DNA of 64,000 bases, taken from assembly GCA_001769275.1 (NCBI GenBank), contig MEOQ01000050.1:159155-223154 (forward strand), read 5' to 3'. This DNA is from Bacteroidetes bacterium GWF2_43_63. GTDB taxonomy: Bacteria > Bacteroidota > Bacteroidia > Bacteroidales > DTU049. Positions 1-8,757 of this stretch are shown piece by piece (the stretch's first letter is position 1; each line of letters begins with the position of its first letter). Below the pieces are notes generated by a model. The model was not told the DNA's origin. It ran no database searches and saw only the letters and a list, made by a program, of their open reading frames with translations. Made by a program: the position numbers and the translations under genes.

Positions 1-63
1 CGTTAGGGACAAAATATTGGTAGAAACAATAACCAATACAATCCCGTGCCGTTAGGTACGGAA
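1..63. repeat. REP-like palindromes, left cluster
   Basis: The first 10 bases are half of a palindrome that is cut by the window edge. They are followed by the box attattggtag-like sequence at 13-24. Read on the minus strand this gives ctaccaatat followed by gtccctaacg, which is the same arrangement seen on the plus strand at 626-652. A second imperfect stem-loop lies at 44-61 (ccgtgcc / ggtacgg). These repeats bracket the tyrosine transposase gene in inverted orientation, as expected for REP sequences linked to a RAYT gene. Confidence 0.6.
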
Positions 64-92
64 AGGTTTTCCGGGAAAATTATCAGAAATAT

Positions 93-551
93 TCAAACAG
101 ATTTGAAAACATATTTGTCATCATAATCAACACAAAATTCTTCCAACAATTCTTTGTATTCCTGAAGAAATGTTTTGACCCGATGATGATGTTCCTGATT
201 CAGAACATATGATGCAACAGATGGAACATCTGTCTGTCGGTACGAAAACGCGCCAAATCCTTCCTGCCACGAAAAATGGCCGGGCACCAAACGATTCTGA
301 TTAATCCATTTTGATGAATCACCTTTGATATCCTGCACTAGGTTTGAAAGAGATTGTGTTGGACGAAAACCAATCAGAAGATGAATGTGGTCAGGCATTC
401 CTCCAACAGCAAGCAATTTGTGATTATTATTTTGAACAATGCCAGTAATGTATTTATATAAATCATCGCGCCAACGTGGGCTAATGAAAGACATCCTGTT
501 CTGAACAGAGAAGACAATATGAATATGTAATTGTGTGTAGGTATTTGCCAT
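93..551 (-). CDS. REP-associated tyrosine transposase (IS200-like, Y1 HUH)
   Basis: This 152-residue protein is a single-domain Y1_Tnp transposase that would cut and rejoin single-stranded DNA at hairpins. The HUH metal motif is visible as DHIHLLIG near residue 55, and the catalytic tyrosine is expected in SYVLNQEHHHR near residue 115, the usual YxxNQxxHH context. The length fits the family. The gene starts at the ATG 551-549, and no accessory TnpB is present. The inverted REP-like palindromes on both sides suggest a RAYT that serves chromosomal REPs rather than a self-mobile IS200. The family is certain; the RAYT versus IS200 choice is inferred from the flanks. Confidence 0.9.
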   Translation of the reverse strand: MANTYTQLHIHIVFSVQNRMSFISPRWRDDLYKYITGIVQNNNHKLLAVGGMPDHIHLLIGFRPTQSLSNLVQDIKGDSSKWINQNRLVPGHFSWQEGFGAFSYRQTDVPSVASYVLNQEHHHRVKTFLQEYKELLEEFCVDYDDKYVFKSV

Positions 552-590
552 AGGAATTATTTTTTCAAATATAATTTATTTTGGCCGTTT

Positions 591-733
591 CGTCCCTACG
601 GGACGGATTTTTTCTTTTGTTTTTCTACCAATATGTCGTCCCTAACGGGACGTAAAGCAATATAGGTTTTATTTATTGGTATTATTTCGCCTCTATGGGA
701 CATATAGGATACAGGGTAAATTTATTACCAATA
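591..733. repeat. REP-like palindromes, right cluster
   Basis: Two near-identical stem-loops are visible: cgtccc-tac-gggacg at 591-605 and cgtccc-taac-gggacg at 637-652. The second is preceded by ctaccaatat at 626-635. Degenerate copies follow at about 687-701 (cctctatgggac) and 725-740 (accaatat followed by ctcgcattacgg). The ctaccaatat box plus GC hairpin is inverted relative to the copy at 1-24. The decayed copies suggest an old array into which the neighbouring IS later inserted. Confidence 0.6.
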
Positions 734-813
734 TCTCGCATTACGGAACAATTGCATGATTTCCAACATTTATACGTCAATCCAACCTGAGTGCATTGAG
801 AAGCAACCTCTCT

Positions 814-821
814 GCGTTGGA
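814..821. repeat. Target site duplication, left copy (gcgttgga)
   Basis: The 8-bp word gcgttgga abuts the left end of the IS256-family element and is repeated exactly at 2207-2214 against the right end. An 8-bp duplication is typical for this family. Confidence 0.9.
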
Positions 822-886
822 GATACTGTCCCAAAAAAGTGTGTAAAGTCAGGCTTTCTTAATTTTGAAGTGCAAACTTTTAAAAG

Positions 887-2062
887 ATGAAAAACCTAAA
901 CTTTACACAGGAGCAAATTAACGAAATTCTGGTGGAAATCAGTGAAAAAAAAGATGGTCTGGACTTGTTGCTAAAACATGCCCTGGAGGCCATGATGCGC
1001 GGTGAGCGTGAAGAATACAAGACATTTGCGCAAGATATGAGTAACGGATATCGTCCTAGGAGAACCTATGGTCGGGGCAAAATGCTTGAGCTACGGGTTC
1101 CCCGAACGCGCAATGGCTCGTTTTATCCGTTGATACTGGGATTGCTGAGAGATCAGGAGGAGGAAGCCCGCAAAATAGCATTCACGCTGTATGGAGCAGG
1201 TATGACAACAGAACAGGTCGGCGAAGTGTTTGGTGATTTATACGGGAAAGAATACAGTACGAGCCAGGTGAGCCGCATGTTTGATTATGCCCGTAAAGAT
1301 GTGGCAGAATGGCTAAAAAGGCCATTAGAGAGCTATTATCCGATATTGTTCATTGACGCTACGTTTATTTCAACCCGCCGGGAAGATCATGTATCGAAAG
1401 AGGCCTATTACACGATATTGGGTGTTAGAGCGGATCGTACACGTGAGGTGCTTGCAATTGTGAATTTTCCAACAGAGAGCGCCTCTGCATGGATTGACAT
1501 ATTTGTCGAGTTGAGAAATCGAGGCGTTGAGTCGACGAATCTGGTTGTGAGCGACAGCCTGGCAGCAATTGAAGACTCCGTATGGCGTGTGTACCCTGAA
1601 GCAGAGGTACAACTATGTGTGGTGCATTTGGAACGCAATGTTCAGAAAAGAATAAAACCAGCAGATAAAGCGGCTGTAGGAGAGGACTTCAGAGAGGTAT
1701 TTCGAACAGATGATAGTTCGGACAAGCCAGAGAAAGGCTGGGCACGCTGGCAATGGTTTACAGAAAAATGGGGAAAGAAATACCCATCGATCAAAAGCAT
1801 GGGAGAAAACGAGCGCTATAAGCTCCATTTTACCTATCTGGGCTTCGATTACCGAATGCGTCCGATGATCTATACCACCAACTGGATAGAACGCCTAAAC
1901 AGGGATTATAAACGCACAACCCGAATGCGGGGTGCTTTGCCAAATCCGGAAGCAACAATGCTGCTTCTTGGCCATGTTGCTATGAACAGAAAGGCCTATC
2001 TGAGAAAAGTTCCAAAGCTGAATTATGAGACCCGCAAGTTCGCCTGGCAAGAAGAGGGGTAA
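887..2062 (+). CDS. IS256-family (mutator-type) transposase
   Basis: This 391-residue DDE transposase catalyses cut-and-paste or copy-out transposition of the surrounding element. The acidic triad can be read as D157 in FIDATF, D223 in VVSDS and E335 in NWIERLN. The family C-x2-H signature is present as CVVH after the second Asp. The N-terminal part (residues 1-130) contains the expected basic, helix-rich DNA-binding region. Length is normal and there is no frameshift. The ATG at 887 lies 65 bases inside the left terminal repeat. The stop codon lies inside a strong hairpin (2051-2103). Confidence 0.95.
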   Translation: MKNLNFTQEQINEILVEISEKKDGLDLLLKHALEAMMRGEREEYKTFAQDMSNGYRPRRTYGRGKMLELRVPRTRNGSFYPLILGLLRDQEEEARKIAFTLYGAGMTTEQVGEVFGDLYGKEYSTSQVSRMFDYARKDVAEWLKRPLESYYPILFIDATFISTRREDHVSKEAYYTILGVRADRTREVLAIVNFPTESASAWIDIFVELRNRGVESTNLVVSDSLAAIEDSVWRVYPEAEVQLCVVHLERNVQKRIKPADKAAVGEDFREVFRTDDSSDKPEKGWARWQWFTEKWGKKYPSIKSMGENERYKLHFTYLGFDYRMRPMIYTTNWIERLNRDYKRTTRMRGALPNPEATMLLLGHVAMNRKAYLRKVPKLNYETRKFAWQEEG

Positions 2063-2103
2063 GGCTTGCTCCGGCTACGCCTCCGCAATCCTTACCCCTC
2101 TTC
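2051..2103 (+). terminator. 14-bp perfect hairpin spanning the transposase stop codon
   Basis: The arms gaagaggggtaagg (2051-2064) and ccttacccctcttc (2090-2103) pair perfectly around a 25-base loop. The TAA stop at 2060-2062 is inside the left arm. No long T-run follows, so a classical intrinsic terminator is doubtful. It could stabilise the mRNA end, slow terminating ribosomes, or block read-through transcription from outside the IS. Confidence 0.55.
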
Positions 2104-2214
2104 TTAAATCAAGAAAAGAACAAGAAAAGAAAGAAGAAAAAGAAAGAAAAATGGAATATCTTTGTTTAACTGAAAGCAAACATTACACACTTTTTGGGAT
2201 ACTACCGCGTTGGA

Positions 2215-2514
2215 TTGTTATTGGCAATATCTTTCGTGATATTTAAAAGTCCACAATGCAATGCAGAACCTGGAAGAGTTGGATGCTGCGACCTCTCACC
2301 AACTATTACATGTTCTCCGCGTTGCTCCGAACGATTGAATGTCGGGGATTGCTCCCGACCTTCAATCGGATGCTGAAAATGCACAAGGCAAAATTAACAT
2401 TGCATGGAGCACTTAGCTATGTTCCGTACTCGTTCTGATTCCCGCTTTTTTTTGTCTAGCGCGTGTGACATGCAGCAAACTTCGCTCTCGCATAGTTCAC
2501 TCGCACTGTATCCG
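2215..2514. other. Intergenic, no gene; one imperfect inverted repeat
   Basis: No credible coding sequence was found in these 300 bases. The only structure is an imperfect inverted repeat, cgattgaa..tcggg (2332-2346) against cccga..ttcaatcg (2354-2368). It lies downstream of the convergent IS and YgiQ genes and could be a remnant repeat or a weak terminator. Confidence 0.5.
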
Positions 2515-4323
2515 CTACCGCCCTTTCAACCTTGATGCCAGCAGTTTGTTTTTTAGAAAACGGGACGCTTTGGCAATATCTGCTGCCGCTTCCTGGCGGT
2601 GATAAAGCACCACGGCATTGTTCAGCCGTTTTTCATCTATCGAGGAAGTGATGTTCAATTTCTCACCGGTGTACGGATTGAAGCCGCAATAATGCATAAC
2701 CGAAGACAACGCCATAGGTGTTGGTGTAAAATCCTGCATTTGCTCAGGTCGGACTCCGGCTTTTTTCAATTCTATGGCCATCTCAAAAGTGTCATCCATC
2801 GTGCTGCCCGGATGAGCCGAGATGAGATATGGCACAATCTGCCGGGGTTTTCCGGCTTCGGCATTGATTTTATCGTACTCTGCTTTTAATTTGAGAAAAA
2901 GCGCAAAAGATGGTTTTCGCATTAGGGCCAGAATACGCTGCGAACTGTGTTCCGGAGCTACTTTCAGACGTCCGGAAATATGCTTTAAAACCAGTTTTTT
3001 GAAATACGCACGGCCACCAGGTAAAAATCCTTTTTCGTTCAGAAACAAATCGTACCTGACGCCGGATGAAACAAACGCAGCCTTGATTCCATCAGTCTTT
3101 TCAATTTTGTCGTACAGATCGCAAAGTGGTTGATGCGATGCATTCACGTTGTTGCACAGCGAAGGATAAATGCAGGAAGGACGTTTGCATTTCGCGCATC
3201 GCGCAGTATCAATGGGCGCCATGCAGTACATATTGGCTGAAGGACCGCCGATATCGCTGATGTAACCGCTGAAATCGTGCATCTGAGTGATTTGCTTCAG
3301 CTCATTCATTATTGATTGTTGGCTGCGGCTCTGAATATAGCGTCCCTGTTGCATCGAGATCGTGCAAAAGCTGCATCCGCCGAAGCATCCGCGATGAATG
3401 GTCACACTGTGCCGAATCATTTCATAGGCCGGAATGGGCGGCTTTTTTTTATAGCGCGGGTGGGGAAGTCGAGTGAATGGAAGCGCGTAAATCCGGTCCA
3501 GTTCTTCGGTTGACGATGGCGGATATGGAGCGTGAACAATAATGAATTTATTTAAATATGGCTCGGCAAGCCCTTTTGCCATCAGCCGGTTTGAATTCTC
3601 TTCTATCTGAACGAAATGTTTTCCGAATTGAGTTTTGCTTTTCAGACATTCTTCGTGCGAAGGCAGCATAATATATTCTGAACCTGGCTTCTCATGCCTA
3701 ATTACAGCAGTCTGTGGAATAATAGATTTTTTGAAATCAGTTCCGTTTTTCAATTGTTTTGCAATTTCAATAATGGCTTTTTCGCCCATACCATACACCA
3801 ATATATCCGCGCCGGAATCGGCCAGCACTGATGGTTTCAGCGAATCACTCCAGTAATCGTAATGCGTAAGTCTTCGCAACGAGGCTTCAATTCCGCCAAG
3901 AATTACAGGCGTTTCAGGGTATAGCTGTTTAATAATTTTGCTATAAACGGTAGCTGCATAATCGGGCCGAAACCCGCTCCGGTCGCCGGGTGTATAAGCA
4001 TCGTCGGAGCGCAGGCGTTTGCGTGCGGTGTAATGATTTACCATCGAATCCATGTTGCCACCGCTGATTCCAAAGAACAAGCGTGGTTGGCCAAATTTTT
4101 TGAAATCGCGCAAATCGTCACGCCAATTGGGCTGCGCTATCACTGCCACCTTATATCCTTCAGCTTCGAGCACCCGTGCAATGATTGCAATTCCGAATGA
4201 TGGATGATCAATGTAAGCATCACCGGTAATCAAAACAATGTCAGGCGCATCCCAACCGAGCGCTTTCATCTCGTCGGTTGTGGCTGGAAGCCATTTTTCG
4301 ATATCAGCATTTTTATTCGCCAT
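2515..4323 (-). CDS. YgiQ family (UPF0313) radical SAM protein
   Basis: The 602-residue protein has the UPF0313 N-terminal domain (WLPATTDEM, ITGDAYIDHPSFG), then a radical SAM core with the CxxxCxxC cluster motif RGCFGGCSFC near residues 311-320. The C-terminal DUF3362-type extension contains further cysteines. The family binds a 4Fe-4S cluster and SAM, but its reaction is not established. I chose the ATG at 4323, which gives MANKNADIEKW. An in-frame GTG 90 bases upstream would add residues absent from relatives. The start overlaps the end of the upstream lipoprotein gene by 11 bases, so the two are probably co-transcribed. Confidence 0.92.
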   Translation of the reverse strand: MANKNADIEKWLPATTDEMKALGWDAPDIVLITGDAYIDHPSFGIAIIARVLEAEGYKVAVIAQPNWRDDLRDFKKFGQPRLFFGISGGNMDSMVNHYTARKRLRSDDAYTPGDRSGFRPDYAATVYSKIIKQLYPETPVILGGIEASLRRLTHYDYWSDSLKPSVLADSGADILVYGMGEKAIIEIAKQLKNGTDFKKSIIPQTAVIRHEKPGSEYIMLPSHEECLKSKTQFGKHFVQIEENSNRLMAKGLAEPYLNKFIIVHAPYPPSSTEELDRIYALPFTRLPHPRYKKKPPIPAYEMIRHSVTIHRGCFGGCSFCTISMQQGRYIQSRSQQSIMNELKQITQMHDFSGYISDIGGPSANMYCMAPIDTARCAKCKRPSCIYPSLCNNVNASHQPLCDLYDKIEKTDGIKAAFVSSGVRYDLFLNEKGFLPGGRAYFKKLVLKHISGRLKVAPEHSSQRILALMRKPSFALFLKLKAEYDKINAEAGKPRQIVPYLISAHPGSTMDDTFEMAIELKKAGVRPEQMQDFTPTPMALSSVMHYCGFNPYTGEKLNITSSIDEKRLNNAVVLYHRQEAAADIAKASRFLKNKLLASRLKGR

Positions 4324-5056
4324 CGATAAGTTGCCCTGAACCGTTTCCAAATCGTTGTACATCCAAAGGATTCCCCTGATAATAGATATTTCCGGTACGC
4401 CGGATTTCACCACGCAAGCTGTGGTTGCAATTCACATATACATTATTGTTGCTTCCGGTAACGACTGAAACATTGTTGGCGAGCAACCCGGAGCAATCAA
4501 TTTTTGCACCGCCATAATTATAAATATACAAGAAATCCGAAACTCCTGCGCACTCGTAACCTCCCGCACCTGCGTTTACCTTAAAGTAAGCTTGTTCAAC
4601 ATTGCCGCTGAATTTCGTTTTCCCGCTCCCGGTCCAATATTCCATAAGAATGGTATCACCCTGATGTTGTTTCAGAAACAGGTTATCATAATAATTTTCC
4701 GCACCAAAATAACGCAGCGTTGTATAATGTATCGTTACTACCGGCACCTGATCGAGTCGTCGAACCCAATTGCAGGTATTGTTGTCATTGATGCGGAGTT
4801 TATTGTTATCAAACACACATTCAATTCCTGCAACAACATTTTCTCCTCCGCTGACTTCAACAATATTCAGGCTATCCTGAATGAAATGCACATGAATTCG
4901 TCCATGAGCGGTAACATTATCAACACCGAGAGGAATCGACAATGTATCTGTGACCACTTCGCCCAAGCCTGAAAAACACCCGGCTTTTTCCTTTTGGCAG
5001 GAAAAGAGAAGAATCGATAACAGAAAAATGAGTGCAGCGTATTTCACAGAGATCAA
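4313..5056 (-). CDS. Lipoprotein with head GIN / DUF2807-like beta-helix domain
   Basis: The 247-residue protein has a lipoprotein signal: a hydrophobic stretch followed by LLFSC, with the lipid-accepting Cys near residue 20. The rest consists of short beta-strand-rich repeats with Gly/Asn turns (VEVSGGENV, KVNAGAGGYECAG, CSGLLANNVSVVTGSNN). This matches the DUF2807 putative auto-transporter adhesin head fold common in Bacteroidota. It is expected to be anchored in the outer membrane or periplasm; the function is unknown. The end overlaps the YgiQ start by 11 bases. The DUF2807 assignment is by pattern only. Confidence 0.75.
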   Translation of the reverse strand: MISVKYAALIFLLSILLFSCQKEKAGCFSGLGEVVTDTLSIPLGVDNVTAHGRIHVHFIQDSLNIVEVSGGENVVAGIECVFDNNKLRINDNNTCNWVRRLDQVPVVTIHYTTLRYFGAENYYDNLFLKQHQGDTILMEYWTGSGKTKFSGNVEQAYFKVNAGAGGYECAGVSDFLYIYNYGGAKIDCSGLLANNVSVVTGSNNNVYVNCNHSLRGEIRRTGNIYYQGNPLDVQRFGNGSGQLIDGE

Positions 5057-5106
5057 AATTACGACAATTTATTAATGGTTGAAAGTATTGTCATCCAAAG
5101 CAGGGT

Positions 5107-5134
5107 AAAAAAAAAGCGCCCGTTCGGGCGCTTT
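5107..5134 (-). terminator. Intrinsic terminator of the 5156-5989 gene
   Basis: On the minus strand a stem aaagcgcccg / cgggcgcttt (5134-5125 and 5122-5113) with a 2-base loop is followed by a T-run (A-run at 5107-5115 on the plus strand). It lies 22 bases beyond the stop of the T9SS cargo gene. Confidence 0.92.
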
Positions 5135-5155
5135 ATAAGAAATAGAAAGAATCTC

Positions 5156-5989
5156 TTAGAGAGAAACTTTTTTGGTCATCATTTTTCCGTTTGACTCAAA
5201 CTGAACAGTGTAGATACCTGCACTGTAGCCGCTCATGTCGATAACGGTGTTTTCGGTGATCTGCTGAGAAACTACATTCTGACCAACGGTGTTGAATACA
5301 CTGAGTGTACCAGCAACTTCGGTGTTGATGTTGAGTTTTTTGTCAGCAGCAAAAACAGAAGCATTCAGTCCTTCTTCAGCTATGCCAACAGTCGTCTGGC
5401 CGGCGAGAATGGGCTGGTCTGCAACTGAATTGTAAGCGCAATCAAGAAGAACGAGCTTGTTAACTGATACGTTTGCAGGATCAAGAGTTACCTGAACGCG
5501 CAGCCATCCGTAATAGAATGAACCACCAACTCCGAATACCATACCCATGTACTGGTCAGCACCACCGTAAAAGTTACCATAAACGCTGGTCATGTAAGAT
5601 GTTGCAAAAACACCAATGTGGCTGCCATCCATTGGGAGCCAGTTACCAGCTGAATTGATGGGTGCGTTGAGTGCCAAAGCGTCCATGTAGTAGAATGCAG
5701 GCTGCCAGGTAGTAACACCAGTGATCATTACCTGATTTCCGGCTGAGTTGTAAATATAGAGGAAATCCCCATTATTAGCAGCTGTACGGTCAGAATAACC
5801 GATGAAGTAATCTTCGGTGCCGTCTGAATTCACGTCAAGTGAAAATACTGTGTCAGTAATGTTAAGAGTAACATCGGCAAAGTCGTTATAAACGATCTGT
5901 CCGTTTGCGGTACCAATGGTAGCAACACCGGCAACTGCCATTGCAGAATAACCAGCAAGTCTTTTAGCGAGAGTTGAATTTTTTGTCAT
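5156..5989 (-). CDS. T9SS type A sorting domain-containing secreted protein
   Basis: This 277-residue protein starts with a signal peptide (residues 1-31, ending near GTANGQ). An FG-GAP/VCBS-like segment follows (LDVNSDGTEDYFIGYSD). The last ~75 residues form a T9SS C-terminal domain with LNINTEVAGTLSVFNTVGQ, VIDMSGYSAGIYTVQF and a KKVSL end. It should be exported by Sec and then released or surface-anchored by the type IX system. The central region has no catalytic motif that I recognise. It is a single-gene unit with a consensus promoter upstream and a strong terminator downstream. Confidence 0.85.
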   Translation of the reverse strand: MTKNSTLAKRLAGYSAMAVAGVATIGTANGQIVYNDFADVTLNITDTVFSLDVNSDGTEDYFIGYSDRTAANNGDFLYIYNSAGNQVMITGVTTWQPAFYYMDALALNAPINSAGNWLPMDGSHIGVFATSYMTSVYGNFYGGADQYMGMVFGVGGSFYYGWLRVQVTLDPANVSVNKLVLLDCAYNSVADQPILAGQTTVGIAEEGLNASVFAADKKLNINTEVAGTLSVFNTVGQNVVSQQITENTVIDMSGYSAGIYTVQFESNGKMMTKKVSL

Positions 5990-6013
5990 AGGCTTTTGAT
6001 TTTAGATTGGGTG

Positions 6014-6045
6014 CAAATATAACTAATCAAATGTGAATTACACAA
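6014..6045 (-). promoter_or_regulatory. Bacteroidota promoter (-33/-7) of the 5156-5989 gene
   Basis: On the minus strand the -7 box TATATTTG lies at 6021-6014 and a TTG half-box at 6045-6043, about 21 bases apart. This fits the Bacteroidota sigma-ABfr consensus TTTG / TAnnTTTG. Confidence 0.7.
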
Positions 6046-6114
6046 GTGTTTAAGAATAATTTAATATATGAGATTTTAAGCACCAATATGCAGGGTGTTA
6101 AAATACAGCGCCTT

Positions 6115-6161
6115 AAAAAAGATATCAGCACGAAAATGTCGATAACTTTTCCGTGCTGATA
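6115..6161 (-). terminator. Intrinsic terminator of the phosphodiesterase fusion gene
   Basis: On the minus strand tatcagcacg (6161-6152) pairs with cgtgctgata (6132-6123), and further A/T pairs extend the stem. A T-run follows (A-run 6115-6120 on the plus strand). It sits about 40 bases downstream of the stop at 6201. Confidence 0.88.
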
Positions 6162-6200
6162 CAGATTTTAGGGGTAATAAATTCCCTCGATGCAGAATTG

Positions 6201-8753
6201 CTAACCTCGGTTGCGATAAAGTTCGGGATCAACCGTTTCAATCATTTTTTCAGTGTCGAGTTTGTAGCCAAGAAATTCATTCACATCTTCTGCAACGGCT
6301 GTAGGATTAGCTATTACATCTTTATAGGAAACATGTTTTAATCTGACGGCAGGAGAACTATTGGCCCATGCTTCAACTTTTTCAAGTTCTTTCTTAAACG
6401 AATTTGCAATTACAGAGGGATATACCGAAGGATCTTTGCCCAGCATTATTTGTTGTGATTTGAGAACCTCATCCATATCGCGGTCCATAAAAATCACATC
6501 GTATTCGTATTGGTTCGGCAAAAATTGAAGCAGTTGAGCAATAACCTTCACAACCTTGCCCTCGGCCTCAGGCAGCCAAGCTTTGTCTTTCGCCAGATTT
6601 TTAACCCGCTGAAATTCGTAATAACCTTTTGGATTATTGCCATCCGCTTGTCTTTCACCGTCGGTGAGTATTTCTAAACCACCTGCATCCAGCATTTGCA
6701 TCATCATGGAGGTTCCACTCCGCGGTAAACCAGAAACAATGGTAATTCTTCCTTTCATGAGTTCTTCCATAACTTTTTTGTGGGGTTCAGCCTTTTCAGG
6801 CGTTTTCAGATAGTTTTCGTAAATATCGAAGAGAAATTTCCGGGCAGGAAAATACCGTGGCATCATGCCTGCAGTGACTTCGAATGCCTCTGCTGCATTT
6901 TGAAACAGCTGAAGTTGAAATAATGATTTTCCAAGAATAAAATGCGCCATGGGAATGTGATAGAGAAGTCCAATGGCATTCAGTGCATTATCAGCAGCCT
7001 CTTCGTATTTTTTGAAATAGAACAAATTCTGCGCTTTCCCAAGATAGGCCTGGGCATTATTCTGGTCAATTTTCAGTACGACTTCGTAAACGTCAAGCGA
7101 CTGATGATATTTGCCCAGATTATAATAGACCTTACCAAGTTCAAGATTCAGCAAAAGATTGTATGGATTTCGCTTTTTCAGCTCATCGAGTAAGGCCATC
7201 GCTTCCAGTCTTTTTTTCTCAGCAAGCAGCAGTTTGGCTTCAAGAAGACCAATGTTGAGAAATTTCTTGTTATATACATCATCATTGAGCGCCTTCATTT
7301 CATCAAAAACAATCCGGACTTTATCGAATTGCTTGAAAGCGACATAGCAATTGGCAAGATCAAGACTGAAGCGAATATCCTGCGGTTCTTTTTTATGCAA
7401 TTCCTCAAGAATTGGCTGTGCCATTGCATAATTTCTTCGGGCCATATAAATCTGGGCAAGATTCAGCTGCAGGTCGTTTTCTGCTTCCCGCATCGCCTTC
7501 ATATTATCTTCGCCAGGGTCCTGAATATAGCCAAGATCAATCAACTGTTGCAATGCTTCAGCAGAAGTGTAACTGTCTTCTTTCATGTCTTCGGGATGTT
7601 CGCCAAAATCGCCTTCCACATCATCCCAGCTGTCGATGTATTTTATATCAGGCTGTTTTTCGAAGGCGCTGGCCAGTACTTTTCCATCCATATCACTTCC
7701 CACCGGAAGTCCCATGGCTACAAGAAGTGTAGGAGTAACATCCAGCAGAGTAGCTCCGTAAATACGTTCATCTTTTTTAATACCGGGGCCGCTCATCACA
7801 AAAACACCGAAAGGATTGTGTTCCAGTGCCGGTGCGGCATTGTATTTTGGCATATCACGAAGTCTGAAGTGATCAGAATGAAAGCCATGATCCGAAAGCA
7901 GAATGATGGTTGCATCTTCTCCGGCCAGTTCCAGAAGCCGCTCAAGCATCATGTCATGATACTGATAAGCACCTTTTACTACATCCTTGAAAAGTTCAAA
8001 AAGATTATCCGGAATTCCTTTGATTTGCGGGGGATAATAGCGCATGAAGCCATGACTGAAGTGGTCGATGCTGTCGTAATACACCGCTGTGAAATCCCAT
8101 TCAGTATTATCCATCAGATAAGTTGCCGTAGAATGAATGGTAGCAGTGTCTGAAATCATTTTTGATAATGAAATGATGAGCTTGCGCATATTCTCATCGT
8201 TTTCAAGATCCATTTTTGCCATCTCAGGAATAAATGGCAGCATGTGCTGGACCGTTAACTCGCTCGGATGAACTCTCAATGGAGAAATTTCTTTAATAAT
8301 CTCATTGGGATGAACTGCGCCAATCGGAACTTTCCATGATTCACCTTTCTTGTTGTGGGCGCGCTGATACATATTTGAAACCATAACGCCATTGATGGGT
8401 TCAACCGGGTGACTGGGCCACCAGCCAATGATGTTCTGTTTATAACCTTCGTGATGAAGAATATTCCAAAAAGCCCTGGTCGTGCGGTTTGAACTGCTTA
8501 TGTTTTTCAGACAGCCATTTTCGACATCGGGTTCAACAAATCCTAAAATTCCATGTTTGTCACCACGTTTCCCTGTGGCAATCGATGTCCAGAGTATAGG
8601 TGACATGGGCGGATCGAGTGTTGCAATATTACCCATCACCCCGTTTTCGACCAGGCGTTGAAGATTGGGCATTTTCCCTGCGTCCATCAATGGATTTATA
8701 ACTTTCCAGTCTGCTGCATCCCAGCCAATTACCAATACTTTTTTCTTTGCCAT
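6201..8753 (-). CDS. Phosphodiesterase/nucleotide pyrophosphatase - TPR - sulfotransferase fusion
   Basis: The 850-residue protein has three parts. Residues 1-400 are an alkaline-phosphatase-superfamily type I phosphodiesterase, with the metal Asp in VLVIGWDAADW, the nucleophile region PPMSPILWTSIATG, DSIDHFSHGF and LLSDHGFH. Residues about 430-660 carry several TPR-like helices (QNNAQAYLGKAQNLFYFKKY and neighbours). Residues about 668-850 are a sulfotransferase-like domain with the PAPS phosphate-binding loop VSGLPRSGTSMMM. No signal peptide is seen, so it is probably cytoplasmic. I chose ATG 8753 (MAKKKVLVIGWD); an ATG 33 bases upstream overlaps the previous gene. The three-domain combination is unusual and its substrate is unknown. 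Confidence 0.88.
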   Translation of the reverse strand: MAKKKVLVIGWDAADWKVINPLMDAGKMPNLQRLVENGVMGNIATLDPPMSPILWTSIATGKRGDKHGILGFVEPDVENGCLKNISSSNRTTRAFWNILHHEGYKQNIIGWWPSHPVEPINGVMVSNMYQRAHNKKGESWKVPIGAVHPNEIIKEISPLRVHPSELTVQHMLPFIPEMAKMDLENDENMRKLIISLSKMISDTATIHSTATYLMDNTEWDFTAVYYDSIDHFSHGFMRYYPPQIKGIPDNLFELFKDVVKGAYQYHDMMLERLLELAGEDATIILLSDHGFHSDHFRLRDMPKYNAAPALEHNPFGVFVMSGPGIKKDERIYGATLLDVTPTLLVAMGLPVGSDMDGKVLASAFEKQPDIKYIDSWDDVEGDFGEHPEDMKEDSYTSAEALQQLIDLGYIQDPGEDNMKAMREAENDLQLNLAQIYMARRNYAMAQPILEELHKKEPQDIRFSLDLANCYVAFKQFDKVRIVFDEMKALNDDVYNKKFLNIGLLEAKLLLAEKKRLEAMALLDELKKRNPYNLLLNLELGKVYYNLGKYHQSLDVYEVVLKIDQNNAQAYLGKAQNLFYFKKYEEAADNALNAIGLLYHIPMAHFILGKSLFQLQLFQNAAEAFEVTAGMMPRYFPARKFLFDIYENYLKTPEKAEPHKKVMEELMKGRITIVSGLPRSGTSMMMQMLDAGGLEILTDGERQADGNNPKGYYEFQRVKNLAKDKAWLPEAEGKVVKVIAQLLQFLPNQYEYDVIFMDRDMDEVLKSQQIMLGKDPSVYPSVIANSFKKELEKVEAWANSSPAVRLKHVSYKDVIANPTAVAEDVNEFLGYKLDTEKMIETVDPELYRNRG

Positions 8754-8757
8754 CTGA

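Larger units (their letters stand above)
822..2206 (+). mobile_element. Complete IS256-family insertion sequence, 1385 bp
   Basis: The element is bounded by imperfect terminal inverted repeats. The left end at 822 starts gatactgtcccaaaaaa, and the right end at 2206 reads inward on the minus strand as ggtagtatcccaaaaa; both continue with gtgtgtaa. An exact 8-bp direct repeat, gcgttgga, flanks it (814-821 and 2207-2214). One intact transposase gene fills most of the element. Intact ends, an intact reading frame and an exact target duplication indicate a recent and possibly active insertion. It sits just outside the decayed REP cluster and disrupts no recognisable gene. Confidence 0.92.

Noticed and set aside
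7329..8153. Long open frame on the plus strand
   Set aside because: It is antisense to the phosphodiesterase gene, whose catalytic motifs are clear on the minus strand; the predicted protein has no recognisable features.
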